DNA from: Liolophura sinensis
Lineage: Eukaryota > Mollusca > Polyplacophora > Chitonida > Chitonidae
Direction: 5' to 3'
Assembly (NCBI RefSeq): GCF_032854445.1
Contig: NC_088305.1
Span: 10,607,606 to 10,671,605, forward strand
DNA: 64,000 nt
Part shown: in pieces, positions 34,101 through 48,100 of the stretch
Numbering within the stretch: the first letter of the stretch is position 1
How the letters are laid out: every line of letters begins with the position of its first letter
Program-made: the position numbers and the translations under genes
Notes under the pieces: generated by a model
What the model was told of the DNA's origin: nothing
Database searches by the model: none
Seen by the model: only the letters and a program-made list of their open reading frames with translations

Positions 34101-35959
34101 GTACACGTTTCAGACTTTAAAAAAAATCCCTGTAAATCCCAGAATGCAACAAAGAAAATTCCACTTGTATCTGATGAAGCATGGATGATGTTTGTAGAAA
34201 TGAATTATGACAACGAAATGACATCCTGTGACAGTGGTGGCGTTCATGTGTTTCGACAGCGCATGAAAAAAACAAAACGTCTCGCAGAAATTACATTGAT
34301 GATGTGAGACTGCAAGACATACATGTACATTGTAACATTATGGCAAATAACTAGTCCAAAAAAACACAATGACAATTAGAGAGGCACACAATAAAATAAC
34401 TTACATATAATAAAACAATGCAGATTTAAATACAGGTACAAAACGGCTCCTTGTAAAAAGCATGGTTAAAAACTACAATACACAATGCAAGGCATGTTCA
34501 CTTGACTAGATATGCCAAAAAGTTATAAAAAGGAAACAGTACAGTACATAAAAACTATGAACAACATTTGTGACAAAAGACATCGCTTATTACAGCTAAT
34601 ATCTTGAAAATGAATTAATGACATACCTGATGTTTTAGTTTTTCTTGCAATCAAGCTTTCTCGCTTTCCTGTTTTTTAAACAGAAGCCGTCTAAACTTTA
34701 AAGCTATCTGTACAATCGCTATCAGATAAGTAGCGAAAATTTATGCATTTGATCAAACTGATATTAAATTTTTTTTTTCTAATGTTACTTTATTTTTTTT
34801 TAATTTGCCAACAAAGTCAAAACATTGCTGAACAGTCATAGCAAAAAAATAATGGACTAAATGCTTTTTAAAAATGGGACTATGTTATCCCTGGACATTA
34901 AAATTGCAAAAGCCCTTGGCACAACAGTTGCATGTAGATTAATGGTTGACCGTTGCGTAAGTAATGACGAGGACAACAACAACAACACGACCTCAGACTT
35001 GCACCATAAATTAATCACATTGAAGTCAATTTGAACTGAGGTATGATTTAGATCAGCTAGCTATGTGTAAAATCTGCTGAGATAGTGGGCACAGTTATCA
35101 TACAAAATGTTATTAATAATAATATATTAAAGAAAGTACATAATATACAAACACTATACATTTAGTACATATATATATTTTGTTCATATATATATATATA
35201 TACGTTTATATTTTTTATATATATATATGTATATAATGATATATATCATCCGACAGTTTCCTCTAACAACAACATTCATGTGACTGATCAATTTTCCACA
35301 CAGCCAACACTGCTACATGTAGCAAAAACAATAAATTATAAATACAGGTCTTGCTGCCAGCCAGGTCTATCAGAGGTATAAAGAATCAGAGACATGCTTC
35401 AAAAGACAAATTACTTCACTCTGGCAAAATGATGAGCATTTTTGTGGGGTTTTTTTTTTTTTTTTGGTTTTTTTTTTTAAATATCTATGCTTTGTTGCCA
35501 TCCTGAAAGATTTCCTAGTCCAAGGTAATTTCCTGTGAATATGGGGTAACAATCTTCCGTAATTTCTCGGCCAGAGAGCGAACACAAGGTGAAACAAGGT
35601 ACACATAAGTAGCCACTGTATGTACAGCCTTTTATCTCCACTAGATACTGACCAATCACAACAGCTGCTCTGTACCATGAAGCTGAGAATATAAGCCATC
35701 AAGTGTGAGGCATTCCAAAACGGACCAATCATATTCAGAATATATTCAGAAGAGGAGTTGTAAATAAGAACAGCCAATCATTGACAAGACCTTCTGACTG
35801 CCTCCGTTCTGATACTCTAACAACTCTCACAACACTGACCAATCGCTGGCCCGCTTTCCTTTGTAACACCCTGTCTAGCAAAAAAAAATCACAAAACCAG
35901 TTCATGGAGGACATAGAGAACACTGTAGCAGCTCTTCTCTGCCAACCCGTATTTTAGCA
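31200..35959 (-). other. AT-rich 3' flank of POU6F, probably including a long 3' UTR
   Basis: No coding exon found. Holds microsatellites only: (GT)n at 32820-32840, (AATA)n at 33742-33765 and a (TA)-rich stretch at 35170-35240. Little dispersed-repeat sequence, unlike the introns, which fits a long UTR. The poly(A) site cannot be placed. Confidence 0.4.
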
Positions 35960-36067
35960 TCAGAAATCCCCGCTGACCTCGCCTGGCATGACGAGGGGCG
36001 CGTTGTTAGGGGCAGCAGTGGGAGGGGCCAGTTTGGGCCATGGTGAGTACGCAGACTGAAACCGTCA
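35960..36067 (-). other. In-frame 34-codon extension after the POU6F stop (UGA CGG context)
   Basis: The stop reads TGA CGG TTT. Continuing in the same frame gives 34 sense codons up to a second TGA at 35962-35960, with Pro/Ala-rich sequence such as SPWPKLAPPTAAPNNAPLVM. G+C content is high compared with the AT-rich sequence beyond it. Either stop-codon readthrough, a coding exon end missed through splicing or an assembly error, or simply 3' UTR. Confidence 0.45.
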
Positions 36068-36192
36068 TGGCTGGTCAGGCTGTTTCAACTTTTTGATGGT
36101 ATTCTTGAGCGCCTGCCTTTTGTTACAGAACCACACCCGGATAACTTCTCTGTCATAGTTCAGCTTATCTGCCAACTCCGTCATCTCTGCTC
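36065..36192 (-). CDS. POU6F: POU6F terminal coding exon 9 (homeodomain helices 2-3)
   Basis: Residues 527-568: [41 protein letters not shown], then TGA at 36067-36065. Contains the recognition helix with Cys50. Acceptor TGTTACAG. Confidence 0.97.
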
Positions 36193-39100
36193 CTGTAACA
36201 TATCAGCAAATGCTACATTTAACTCATCAACATCATATCCATAAAGGTAAAAAGACCATCATCAAAAATATGTTTGTTGGGCATAACCTAACAAATTCTC
36301 CAATAAATCACCCTACTGTAAGATTTTCAATACTGGGATTTTAACCAAAGGCTTTTTTTTTCATACAATTTTCTCATCATGTTAATTTTTTATAAAACCT
36401 CTTTCTGTTTTATCACCCAGAATTTAAAAAAAAAAATGATTTCCCTACATTAAATACATATATGTATGCAGACTGTTTTGTACAGTTCTTTTGTATTTAC
36501 TTATTTATCTAATTAGTTAGTTAGATGCAGTTAGATAGTTAGTCATTGGGTTGGAGGGGATACATACATGAAGTTCAAATAATTAAATACTTTATAAATC
36601 AATTTTACACATACGCACTTAAAGGGTTTTAAAATTTTATTTACACAAATAGTTTTATGAAGTTTCCTGTGAGGAGTTATCTCCCTTTCTCCACATCAGC
36701 TGAACAGTCAACTATCCCCATTGAATTCATCGTCCCAGTTGTGGCATTTGGGCTGAAGCTAAGCCATGACAAGTTTTACAGATGCTTTCCACACTACATG
36801 CATCACAATCATTCAGTTATTCAATCATGGTGTCTCCACGTACATGTAGCAGGACCTAAAAGTCTTTCATACACTACATGCATCACAATCATTCAGTCAT
36901 TAACCATGGCGTGTCCATGTACATGTAGCAGGGCCTTGCCCTGATAGATAAGGTCCCCAGACAAACAGGCTATTTAGGCACCATACTCAAGTTATCCCTT
37001 TGTCATAACAAACCTAGGAATTACTCAAACTTGTCAATTTTGACCTGTAATGCTTTCAATTTTTTCGCAACTTGTTGTCAACAGTGTTGTCAAGATTTTC
37101 TTACTGAAAATTTTTTTTTTTAAATTTCACTTGTGGCCTAGAAAAAAAACTGCTCTATTACCAGACTTAAGTAAAACTGTCAACATGTGATGCTGATGGG
37201 TCTCATCCATAGTCTTGTTCCAAACACAAGACATCATACTGTATAGACATGATTACTGAGCTACGTGTATAGACATGATTACTGAGCTACGTGTATAGAC
37301 ATGATTACTGAGCTACGTGTAGCTATCAGTAGATTTATTTATTCATCTACATTTAGTTGCTTCTTGAACAGATAAAACAGACAGACATTCAGGATGTTTG
37401 AGGATTCATTCAGAAGATAGATGCCAGTCCTTGTGTATCAGTAATCGATATGTACTTTTTGCTTCCCACAGTCACTCGACTTGATGGCTTTCAGTTTAGT
37501 TGTTTTCAGTCACTCTCCTTCAGCTCCTCGGAAGAGAGTGAAATTCAGTTCTCCCCATCACTCTCCTTAGGTGTATACCAGGAGAGCTACTTATCACTCT
37601 CCTTCTATCTATAAAAATGAAGCCCTGCACCACCCAATACACCATGACACCACCCGTTACGTCATGACACTGCCCGTTACACCACAACACTACCTGTTAC
37701 ATCGTGACACCACCCTTTACACAATGACACCACCCTTTACACAATGACACCACCCGTGACACCATGACACCTCCCATTACAGCATAACACTGCCCGAAAA
37801 AATGTTCCCCACCTGAAGGATGAGTGTTTCTCTCAAAGTGCTGGTTGAGATGTTCCAGCGCCTGCGGTGTAAATGATGTCCGTCTCTTCCTTTTCTTGGA
37901 CGGCTCGCTCCCGATGAACTCCGTCAGATTCTGGACGCCATTTTTGTATCTCTCCTCTGCCTCCCTCATCCACCGCTCAAGCACGGGCTTGATTTTCTGA
38001 GCACTTTTTGGCGTTATATCCAGTTTCTCAAACCTGTCAACACAAACACGTCTGTTACATCTGTTTTTCTGACAGATGAGTGAAATACATAATGGATTGA
38101 ACTGATGCAAGTTTCTACAAAATACTCACACAGTAAAGGCCTTGTGCAGGGATTTCCTAGATTCCCAGCACTATCATTCAATATGGGGCCTTGGTGACAA
38201 TATAGGGCCTTAGTGACAATATGGGGTCATAGTGACAATATGGGCCTTAGTGACAATATGGGGCCTTAGTGACAATATGGGGCCTTGTGACAATATGGGG
38301 CCTTAGTAAGAGGTTCACGTCTCCCATGTGGCCATTTTCGCAGTTTAACTTTCATTGTAGTAGGAAAGTTTGTCAATAATTGGCCAAAGGTCAATGCTTT
38401 ACCTCCAGGATTCAAGTTATTCCACCCATAATACTGATCATGGCACTGCGTTAATTAAGCAAGCATCAAATAAATAAATAAATAATTAAATCCCATCAGG
38501 CTCTAAGGCAGGTGTCCATGGCCCTGTTTTAACTCCAAAGGGCACCTTAGAAGGCTGAATGAGCTTATTTTAATCCCTTTTGGTTTATTTCTGCTTAAAA
38601 AGAGTTACTTCTGGGTTAAAATTAAGGAGGGTAGTCCAAGTATCGGACAACTTAGATTAGACCCTACCACATAGTAAGGCTGGCCACCACTTGTAATGAC
38701 CTGTCCTCACCTGCAGATAGCAGACTGGCTGTACGCTGGTCCCTCTGTAGCACTAAGAGCCTGCCCCACCTGGGTCTGGGTTAAGCCCAGGGACAGACGA
38801 CGTATCTTGAACTGCTTGGCAAACTCCTTGATCTCATCCAAGTTGATCCCGTCCACCGTAGTGCTTTCCGTGGAGTTGCTGACCGTATCTGAAATGTAAA
38901 GAGCCACAAGCATGTGAACTAGACTGTACGATATTCGGAAGTACAAGTAAAAGCTGTGCATACTGTACCATTTATAAATTCAGGTATTCTCTCTGGCCAT
39001 ATCATTTGACATTTCATATACGGGAATCTGAGATGAGAACGAGATTCCCAGATTACGTTTTGAAAGTCAAGCCCTGATATAACTTTCAGTTCATTTTCGA

Positions 39101-42100
39101 TGCCGTCCATCATCACGAAATGAATGTTTGTTTATTTATTTATTCGACAGGTATTTAATGCCGGGCTCAAAAATATTTCACTTATATAACGGCGGCCAGC
39201 ATTATGGTAGGAGGAAACCGGGTTGAACCCAGGGGAAACCCACGACGTTCCACAGGTTGCTAAATGAAATGTTACATGCTTCGAAGTAATAATAACCCAA
39301 TAAACCATTATAATACTCACGTGGAAGTAGCTGGCTAATACAAGGGGGGAGTCCGTCTGAGGTAGACACCGTGCTGATAGACTGCGAGCCCAGCAAACAC
39401 TTACTGGGCAGCAGCTGACCCACGCCACCAGACAGACCCTCCGCCGTGGACACCACAGTGACCGGGTGCGAATTGGCAGGGCGCACCGTAGCCGTCAGAG
39501 ACGCCGGGCTCACCAGGGTTGTGGCGGCGTTGGACACAGTCGAGTGCACGGCCTGGGCAAGCTGTTGGTGAAGAGAGGGAGAGGTGCTGTTTGAGTGATT
39601 GACAGAGGGCGACTGGGAGGAGGCGTGGCTTGATTGAACGGAGGAAGAGTGGGCCTGGCCTACTGACGCCGCCCCTGCCGAACCCGCCACTGAAGCCACA
39701 GTCACCGGGGCCAACACCTGCAAGGCGAAAATTGAACTACCATAGTTTTTACAGCAAGGGCAATAGCTACTGCAGATTTCAATAGCTGTCAGGCTGACTT
39801 GCAAAAAAGTAACTGCAGCCCATGGGAGATTCCACAAAACCTAGATAAATCAATTTCAAAATTTTGAAATCAACGACCTCAAAAATAATTAAATGGTGAT
39901 GACAGTGGTGGAACAACAATATGAGAGACACTCTCATATCTATTCAGTGTGAATAAGCTACAGGTATATTTTGATCACCAATAAAAAAAAAAAACAGCTA
40001 CAGTGTAATGAAGCCCAGCATTATACCAGGCACTAGATGTGTAAAATTTATGCATGGAGCAAGCTGGTTTTCAAATGTGATCTCTGGGGTGACAAACATT
40101 CAAAAAACACCTGCAAAATTTTTTTTAACCAAAATTGGACTATATTTGAAGCAGTTATTGCAGGGAAATTAAGACGCAATCAGAATCTAGGAAATTATTC
40201 CACACTTACTCTGGATACAAAATGTTTTGGATCCGTTATTGCATGGAAACCAATGTGTGACAGACCCAAATTCATATCAAATGGCTCTGGATTTGTGAAA
40301 TCACGAGATAAGAAAAAAACCTACCTGTTGGCCGACGGCAGCAAGGATCTGGTTCTGAGTGGCCCCCGTCAACAGCTGAGGGAGAGCAGCAATTTGATTG
40401 GCTGTTACCCCTGTTGCTATGGAGTGATGTGCTGAGCTTGTGGAGTTGTGAGCTGTTGAGCTGGTCTGATTGGGTGTCGTGCTACTTCCTGTTTTCAACA
40501 ACGACCGTAACAAACACATCAATTAACTCCTGACATTTGAATGCGAAAAACAGTGAGCAAATATAGCCCTGAAGAGTCTTGAAGTAAAGACACAATTAAA
40601 ATGAATGACCTTGCAACAAGGAGTTGTGAACGGGTATTCAAGTTCATATGCCCAAAAGCCTTTATAAAGAGAGGGTACAAACACATTTTCAGTTAGCATA
40701 CTACAAGCAGGAAAAGCTTCCTGACCAGAAGTACACAAGATCAGGGGAGAAAACTGCGATATCACCCTTTTTTTTTTTTTTTAATTCATACCTTTGTACT
40801 GAATAAAGCAACATACATGTGCTACGCTGAAATATCATGTATGAAATTTCAAAAAATCACTTTGGAAATAGGCCTATGTCTGCTTAGCTGGCCAGCTTGA
40901 GAGCTAAGTAAAACAGCACAATTTTTCATTCTACACAAAGTGATACCTTCAAGAAATGAAAAACCACGAAGAACTGAAGCAGACTTCAACTACTGGAGTT
41001 TGCTCAGATGTCCTCCTAAGCCAGCAATCACCCCCTCCCCCCCATGAGGTGTGTGGGGTGAAAAAGAATCTCAGCCGTAAAACATAACTAAGCTAAACCT
41101 TTCCCACGCCAGTCCCCTGAACAGAATAGGTCCTTCTTCTTATACTTTAAATACAATAGTGATATCAACAAGGCTATGGCTTCCAACTGTGTAACGTGTT
41201 CCATTGTTCAAGTGTTTCTGGAAATGCTGTAGTTAAACATTATTTTTTAAAGCATACTTTATAAAACATTGAATATGAACTAAATTTCAATTCTGAAAAA
41301 TTTCTGTTTTTTAATTTATATTATTTTATTTGTTTTTTGTTTTTAATTGGGTGTTTTCCTTTCTCATGTTGACAGCCAAAACTGTTTCCTGGTTTTACCA
41401 AATTCTCACCACGGCACGGTTCAAATATGGCCGATGTGGCGTTAAAACTCTGATCATCAATTCATTCCTATACCTGCAGTACAGCCTTCAGTTAATACGG
41501 AACTACGCAAGAGATGACCTCCGTACCAGGCAGACTGACCTGTGTTTGGAATGGACATGTTGATAGGAGTAGCTAGACCTTGTATACTGGAGAGATTGGT
41601 GGCTAGTAACTGACCATTTGATGTTGTCAACAGCTGGATCTGCTGATTACCTCCTGTTGCCAAGGAAACTGGGATGCTGATGAACTGCTGGGTGCCATTT
41701 CCTGGGAGGAACGAAAACAAAAGGAAGGTTTAAAATGATGATTGTGCACAAGTTTATCTCCCATTTCATAAAGATATTGCTAATCAGAATTGACTAAAAT
41801 TTACAATCATGGATGGGCCCAGAACCATGAAGCAAACTTAGTGTGATTGGGCTGACCAGCTGGGGATTTGAACCACTGATCTCTGAGTTTCCAGACCACA
41901 CAGCCGCGACTAGATTACTAAAGGCAAATTCCCTACTGCAATGAGGTAGATAGCACTTATATTTAACTTTTGACATTAATATAACATTTATAACAAATAA
42001 ATTAAAGAGTGTTACATGCTTAAATTTGATAATTTCATATTTAGATTTAGGTCTCAAAGACATCCTCCGGCCAAACCTATGTTAAGTACCAAAGCAATTT

Positions 42101-45100
42101 TTATGGCTTTTATTTGTCTGTAAAAATACACTTTTTTGACGAAATATTAGGTCAAAATACCGTAAGCATTCACAAAACATGAGGATTTTGTGATACTGGC
42201 CAGAGTTAGGTGAGCAGGACTACATATAAGTAACTTCTTAGACCCACCTGTGGAAACAGGAATCAAGAGCTGCTGAACAGGTAAATTGGCAGCTCCCGTT
42301 GTTGCCCCAAGGGAGGGTGGGCTGGCGATGAAGAACTGGGGGGTTGCCACCTGAGGCTGACCAAACAGCTGCTGAGGCTGCCCTGTGAGCGAGCTTGATA
42401 TGGAACCTGAAACAATACAACAATCAACAAGAGCCCACATAATACACTGGATGTTCACACAGTTAGTATAAAGATTCAAATACGAAAAATACCAAGATTG
42501 TCAGCAAAAAAGCCATCCCAAAAATGTGCAGACTTTCACATTTTACTGTTTTCACTATTTTGTAAAAAAAAATTACAACAGGTCATGTTAATAGCCACTT
42601 TGCAGAACCCTTTGGCAAATATGACAAAAGCCACCAATATGCAAGTTCAAACATTTCATATTGTGGCAAACTTTACTGAACTGTGGAGATATTTTCATTG
42701 ATTTATTTATTTCATTGTTTTTTTACGCCGTACTCCAAAAAATTTCACTTATACGACGGCCTTCAACATTATGCTGGGAGGAAACCGGGCAGAGGCTGGG
42801 GGAAAGCCATGCTGCTAGCATACCTCCCCACGTACTGGAGATATTTTGATAAGTAAAATACGTGTGTGACTATGTTCCCAAGGGGATTCTTCCGATCTAT
42901 GATTAACACCACTCGCACACTGAAATATCTCACATTATTCAAACAATGGATTGCCAGGCCTAGAATTTCGACGCGAATCCAGGGATCAATTCGCTCAGGG
43001 GGCCTCCGTGGCTCAGTCAGTTAGCACGCATGCGCAGCGTAATGACCCAGGAGCCTCTCACCAATGCGGTCGCTGTGAGTTCAAGTCCAGCTCATGCTGG
43101 CTTCCTCTCCGGCCGTAAGTGGGAAGGGCTGCCAGCAGCGGATGGTTGTGGGTTTCCCCCGGGCTCTGCCCGGTTTCCACCCACCATAATGCTGGCCGCC
43201 GTCATATAAGTGAAATATTCTTGAGTACCGCGTAAAACACCAATCAAATAAATAAATAAATAAATCAATTCGCTCAAAGACTTTCGCCATGCTTGTCTAC
43301 GGGAATCCGCATGGATTTACACCGAGGAAGTGTTTATTTTTATAGGTAACTCTGAGACAATTATAAGTTCATCTTTGATGATTCGGAAGATAAGGCTGTG
43401 TTGGCAATCTGCCAAATATGTCAGAAACATTACGAGAAGATAAAAAAATTCATACAAAGACAAAATTGTCACGCATATTGTGACATTCGGGCAATAAGGT
43501 ACGCGGCACCCCCTGAAGCCAAACATGAAAGTTTGGCAACACCACGTACACAGTCAAATTATTTCGATTAATCAAATTTCATTTAACTTACATGTAAACT
43601 AAAGTTACTCTTTCCGGCACGCTAAAGGCTGAGGATTAATGATTTCGGTACAGATTTGTCCAAGCAAAAAATTTTATTTACTTTTTTGAGCTTTGGATTA
43701 TTTGGATTCTCTGACCGTGGGAATCCTACTGGATTCTTGCAAGAAATTTCGAAATTCTAGGCCTAACGTCATGTATCTCAATACCGGAGAAAATTTCCTC
43801 ACGTAGATTAACTTTGCATTTGAAAATCATCAGTATCAATTTGCTACTTCAATACTCTGAAGATAATGTCTGTGTTAATAAAGGGACAGAGTTTTTAGTC
43901 AGTGCCTATCAGTGCTTGTAATTGCCAAGATGACAGTGTTTATTTATTTGATTGGTGTTTTACGTCGTACTGAAGAATATTTCACTTATACGATGGCAGC
44001 CTGCGTTATGGCGAGTGGAAACCGGGAACCTACGACCATCCACAGGTTGCTAAGAGACCTTCCCACGTAGGGCTGGAGAGGAAGCCAGCATGAGCTGGAC
44101 TTGAACTCACAGCCACCGTATTGGTGAGCGGTTCCTGGGTCAATACGCTGCGCTAGCGCGAGCCACGGAAACCCCCCAAGACGACAGTAAAAGATTCAAC
44201 TAGATGAGGACAATGTCAGGAGCTCTACGCCCCTACATATGGACAAGTCCAGAAGTCATGAATAGGAGGTCTTCTTTGGATCACTCAAAATTTCTGAATG
44301 CTCATCTCATAACTTCTGCTCACTTTTTATATAATTATTCATTCAGAAACACGAGACGATTCCACAAAGTTACTTAACTCCAAATTTAATATACGATTTT
44401 ACAGCCTATATTCGGCTGTTGAAATTGAAATGTTTATCCATTCATAAATGTTACCATAAAAAGCCAAATGTGTCAAACTTTCCAACATAAAAAAAACAAT
44501 AGGCTATGTGATGAGGTGTTAAATCCGGACTCAGGTAAGAAGTGGCTTTGTTGTATAAGACGGTGATTATCGACTAATCGTCTTGGGAGTTTGTTTTTCA
44601 TACTTGCTGAGTGGTACATGTAAATATACGACTGTCAAATCGGACTCTTTAAATAGATGTACAGGATTACTGGACTGACCATTGGTGGTGGGCTCAGATT
44701 TGTGGTCACTCAGCGAATGTCCAGAGCTGTGGTCAGCCACTGCCGACACAGACATAAACAGGTTGTCATGGAGACCGCCCATGCTTGTGCTGTTTGACAT
44801 TGACACCGGCGGCATCGAGAAGACGGAAGAAACAGTGGCCAGTGGGGACTGGGTGCTTGTCGCTGACAGCATGACATCCTGCAAAAGACAAAGAGGTGGA
44901 GAGATGATTATACAGTGTTAAAACAGGTTATTGGTGTCTGAAGCTATCATGTTTTTATACATTTTTATGACGAGAGTGTACACAGTACTCAAGAATATTT
45001 CATTTATTTTACGGTTAATTATTATTCAGCCAGTATTATGGTGGGGGGGAACCCACAACCATCTGCAGGTTGCTGGAATATCTTCCCACGCACAACTGAG

Positions 45101-48100
45101 TGAGTGAGTGAGTGCTTGGGGTTTCACGTCGTACTTTTTCAGTCATATGAGGACAAAGAAGTGCTCTGAGTGCATGTAATGTGCTTCCTTGTTGCAAGAC
45201 AGATTTTCACCAATCTTTTATCTAGTGCTGCTTCACTCAGACGCCTTACCGAAGGCAAGTAAGCTGCCTCGCCCAAGCCATTATACCAATACGGGTCAAC
45301 CAGTCACTATCCCCTTCATGCTGAACACCAAGCGAGGAAGTTACAGCTTCCTCTTTTAAGGTCTTAGGTGTAACTCGACCCAGGATTGACCCTGAATCTA
45401 CCGCTCTCGAAGCGGACACTTTACCAAATGTGATATTGGGGCCGGTCACGCACAGCTGAGAGAGCATCAGCTGGATTTGACCTCACAGCAACCATTACGC
45501 CATGGAGGCCACCAAGTTAACAGATGGCAAGACAATCTATACACATGTACTTGGACAAGACGAAAAAGAAACAGGAGAGAATTAATAAGAAAGTAATTGA
45601 CATATCACCACATTGAAACTTAAATCACTGCTGTAAATGATGCAATGTTACACTTATTTCTGATGTAAACAGATAGCTTATGTACAAAACTTTTGGCCAA
45701 ACAACAGAGCTGTACCAAATCACCTGTCCTATTCAGATGGCAGGTTTGTTTAGGAGTGAGAGACAAGTCTTCAATGATTGTTAGAATCTCCCACCCTAAA
45801 GACATCTTATTCTAATCAGAGGAGCATTTTTGGTCAATTTTCGCTGAATATAACCACCTTCTAGTAAACTCGCTGTTTATTTACAGTTGATAAGCAACAA
45901 ATTCTAATCTTTTACCATTTATTCAAATTTTTCTTCCTTCTACAGGTATACATGAACTCTGAGACCTTGACCATATAGCACACTGTGTTCTTGATTGTTG
46001 ATCAGGTCAACAGGATGTTGGCAGCTCCTGCTGACTGCATTTTTTATGCACTAGAATAAGAGATGCACTTTTCACATTATCAACTCTCTCTATACATATA
46101 ACTGGTGATGCCATAACAACTACATGTACCAGTGCCGAAATGCACCATGTACACATTTACGTACTCCAAACTAAGGGATTTTCTCCGCATTTCTTTGTCG
46201 ACATGACCAGCATCACATCATGCTATAAAACCACCCAGGTTGAACTAAGAGATTTTCTCTCCATTTCTTTTTCTACCTAACTCCCATCACACCATACTGA
46301 ACTAGGTTAAGTGGTTAAACTAAAAGATTGTCTCTGTATTTCCTTGTCCACCTGACTAGCATCACACCATACTGAACTAGGTTAAGTGGTTAAACTAAAA
46401 GATTGTCTCTGTATTTCCTTGTCCACCTGACTAGCATCACACCATACTGAACAAGGTTAAGTGGTTAAACTAAAAGATTGTCTCTCTATTTCCTTGTCCA
46501 CCTGACTAGCATCACACCATACTGAACTATTCAGGTTGATCTAAGAGATTGTTTCTCTATTTCTTTGTCCACCTGACTAGCATCACACCATCCTAAATCA
46601 TTCATGTTAAAACAACCTTGGATCACTAATGCCCCTTTCCTCCCTTCCACATCTTTTACACCATTAACAGGGTTCGTCGTCATCAGGGGAAACGCTCATG
46701 TAACACTATCGTGGCTGGGTTGGCAATACAATAGCAATATCACAGACTCAATCACTGATTCCTGTGTACCTTTCCCGCCCCCAGAGGAATGACAGAGCTG
46801 ATGTAAGGGAAGTGGGAGGCTGGGAGAATCCGCCGGCCGGCTTTTGTCCCGACCTGCTAAACGGCAGTGGAATAACTAGCTACAGTTGTCATGGAAACCT
46901 TTTGTCAGCTGCAGTCTCAACTGACCAGGCATGACAACAGAAGCCTTACGTGTGTCAGGTCAAGCCAGTCTGCTAAGTACGACTATTTAAAGCATTTGTC
47001 ATACAGCCCTATTGAGTGACTTGCCTAAATGACACCATTTTGATCGACAATGGCGTCAATAGGACGCCTTAACCTGTAATGTATTCACAGTGTGAACTTG
47101 TAGAAATACCACAGTCACTTCACACTGAATTGGGTAAACCTCCCTGAAATAATGTGTATGCCATAGGCTGACTTGGAGGATCTGTAATTTTGTCACTTTA
47201 TTACTCAGACACCATTTTCACTCCGTGATATCATCCTAGCCTCCAAACAATTCTCAACATACATTTCTAAGACCAACAGAAATCTGAGAACCATGCAAAA
47301 TGTGCAACTTAAATCACTTTATGTGATTTACAAAGGTACCAAGAGTTGTTAATTAAAATTAACCTGCTGCATTTGACAAATGACAAACACAGGGTGTCAT
47401 GTCAGATGTCATGTCTGGTGTTGCCAGCAAGTCTTTGACACCAGTCATGACACCTCATCGAGTCACTGGTATGTGGATAAAAACAGCAAAGGAGACTTAT
47501 TTATTTCACTGGTGTTATATGTTGTACTGAAGAACATTTTCCTTACACATTTTAATTTGTTTAACGATATTTCCCACAGCCTAATAGCCATGAGGGGTTC
47601 TCCTCAACAATAAAATCAATGTATATCCACAAATTAACATAGAGACCAAATGATAAAAGATACATGAGATTACAGAATAAAGTACAAGTAAATGGAACCA
47701 AAAAGTGAAAACATATATACACAAATTAACATAGAAACCAAATGATAAAAGATACATGAGATTACAGAATAAAGTACAAGTAAATGGGAACCAAAAAGTA
47801 AAATCAACATATATACACAAATTAACATAGAGACCAAATGATAAAATATACATGAGATTACAGAATAAAGCACAAGTAATGGGAACCAAAAAGTAAAATC
47901 AACATATATACACAAATTAACATAGAAACCAAATGATAAAAGATACACGAGATTACAGAATAAAGTACAAGTAAATGGGAACCAAAAAGTAAAATCAACA
48001 TATATACACAAATTAACATAGAGACCAAATGATAAAATATACATGAGATTACAGAATAAAGTACAAGTAAATGGGAACCAAAAAGTAAAATCAACATATA

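Noticed and set aside
39202-39320. Continuation of the POU6F exon 6 reading frame past 39321
   Set aside because: The next bases form a strong donor (CCAC|GTGAGT) and the following sequence runs into a SINE; joining to exon 7 restores the phase and the POU domain.
42998-43090. A tRNA gene
   Set aside because: Boxes A and B are present but the segment does not fold as a full tRNA and continues into a SINE core and tail with TSDs; it is a SINE head.
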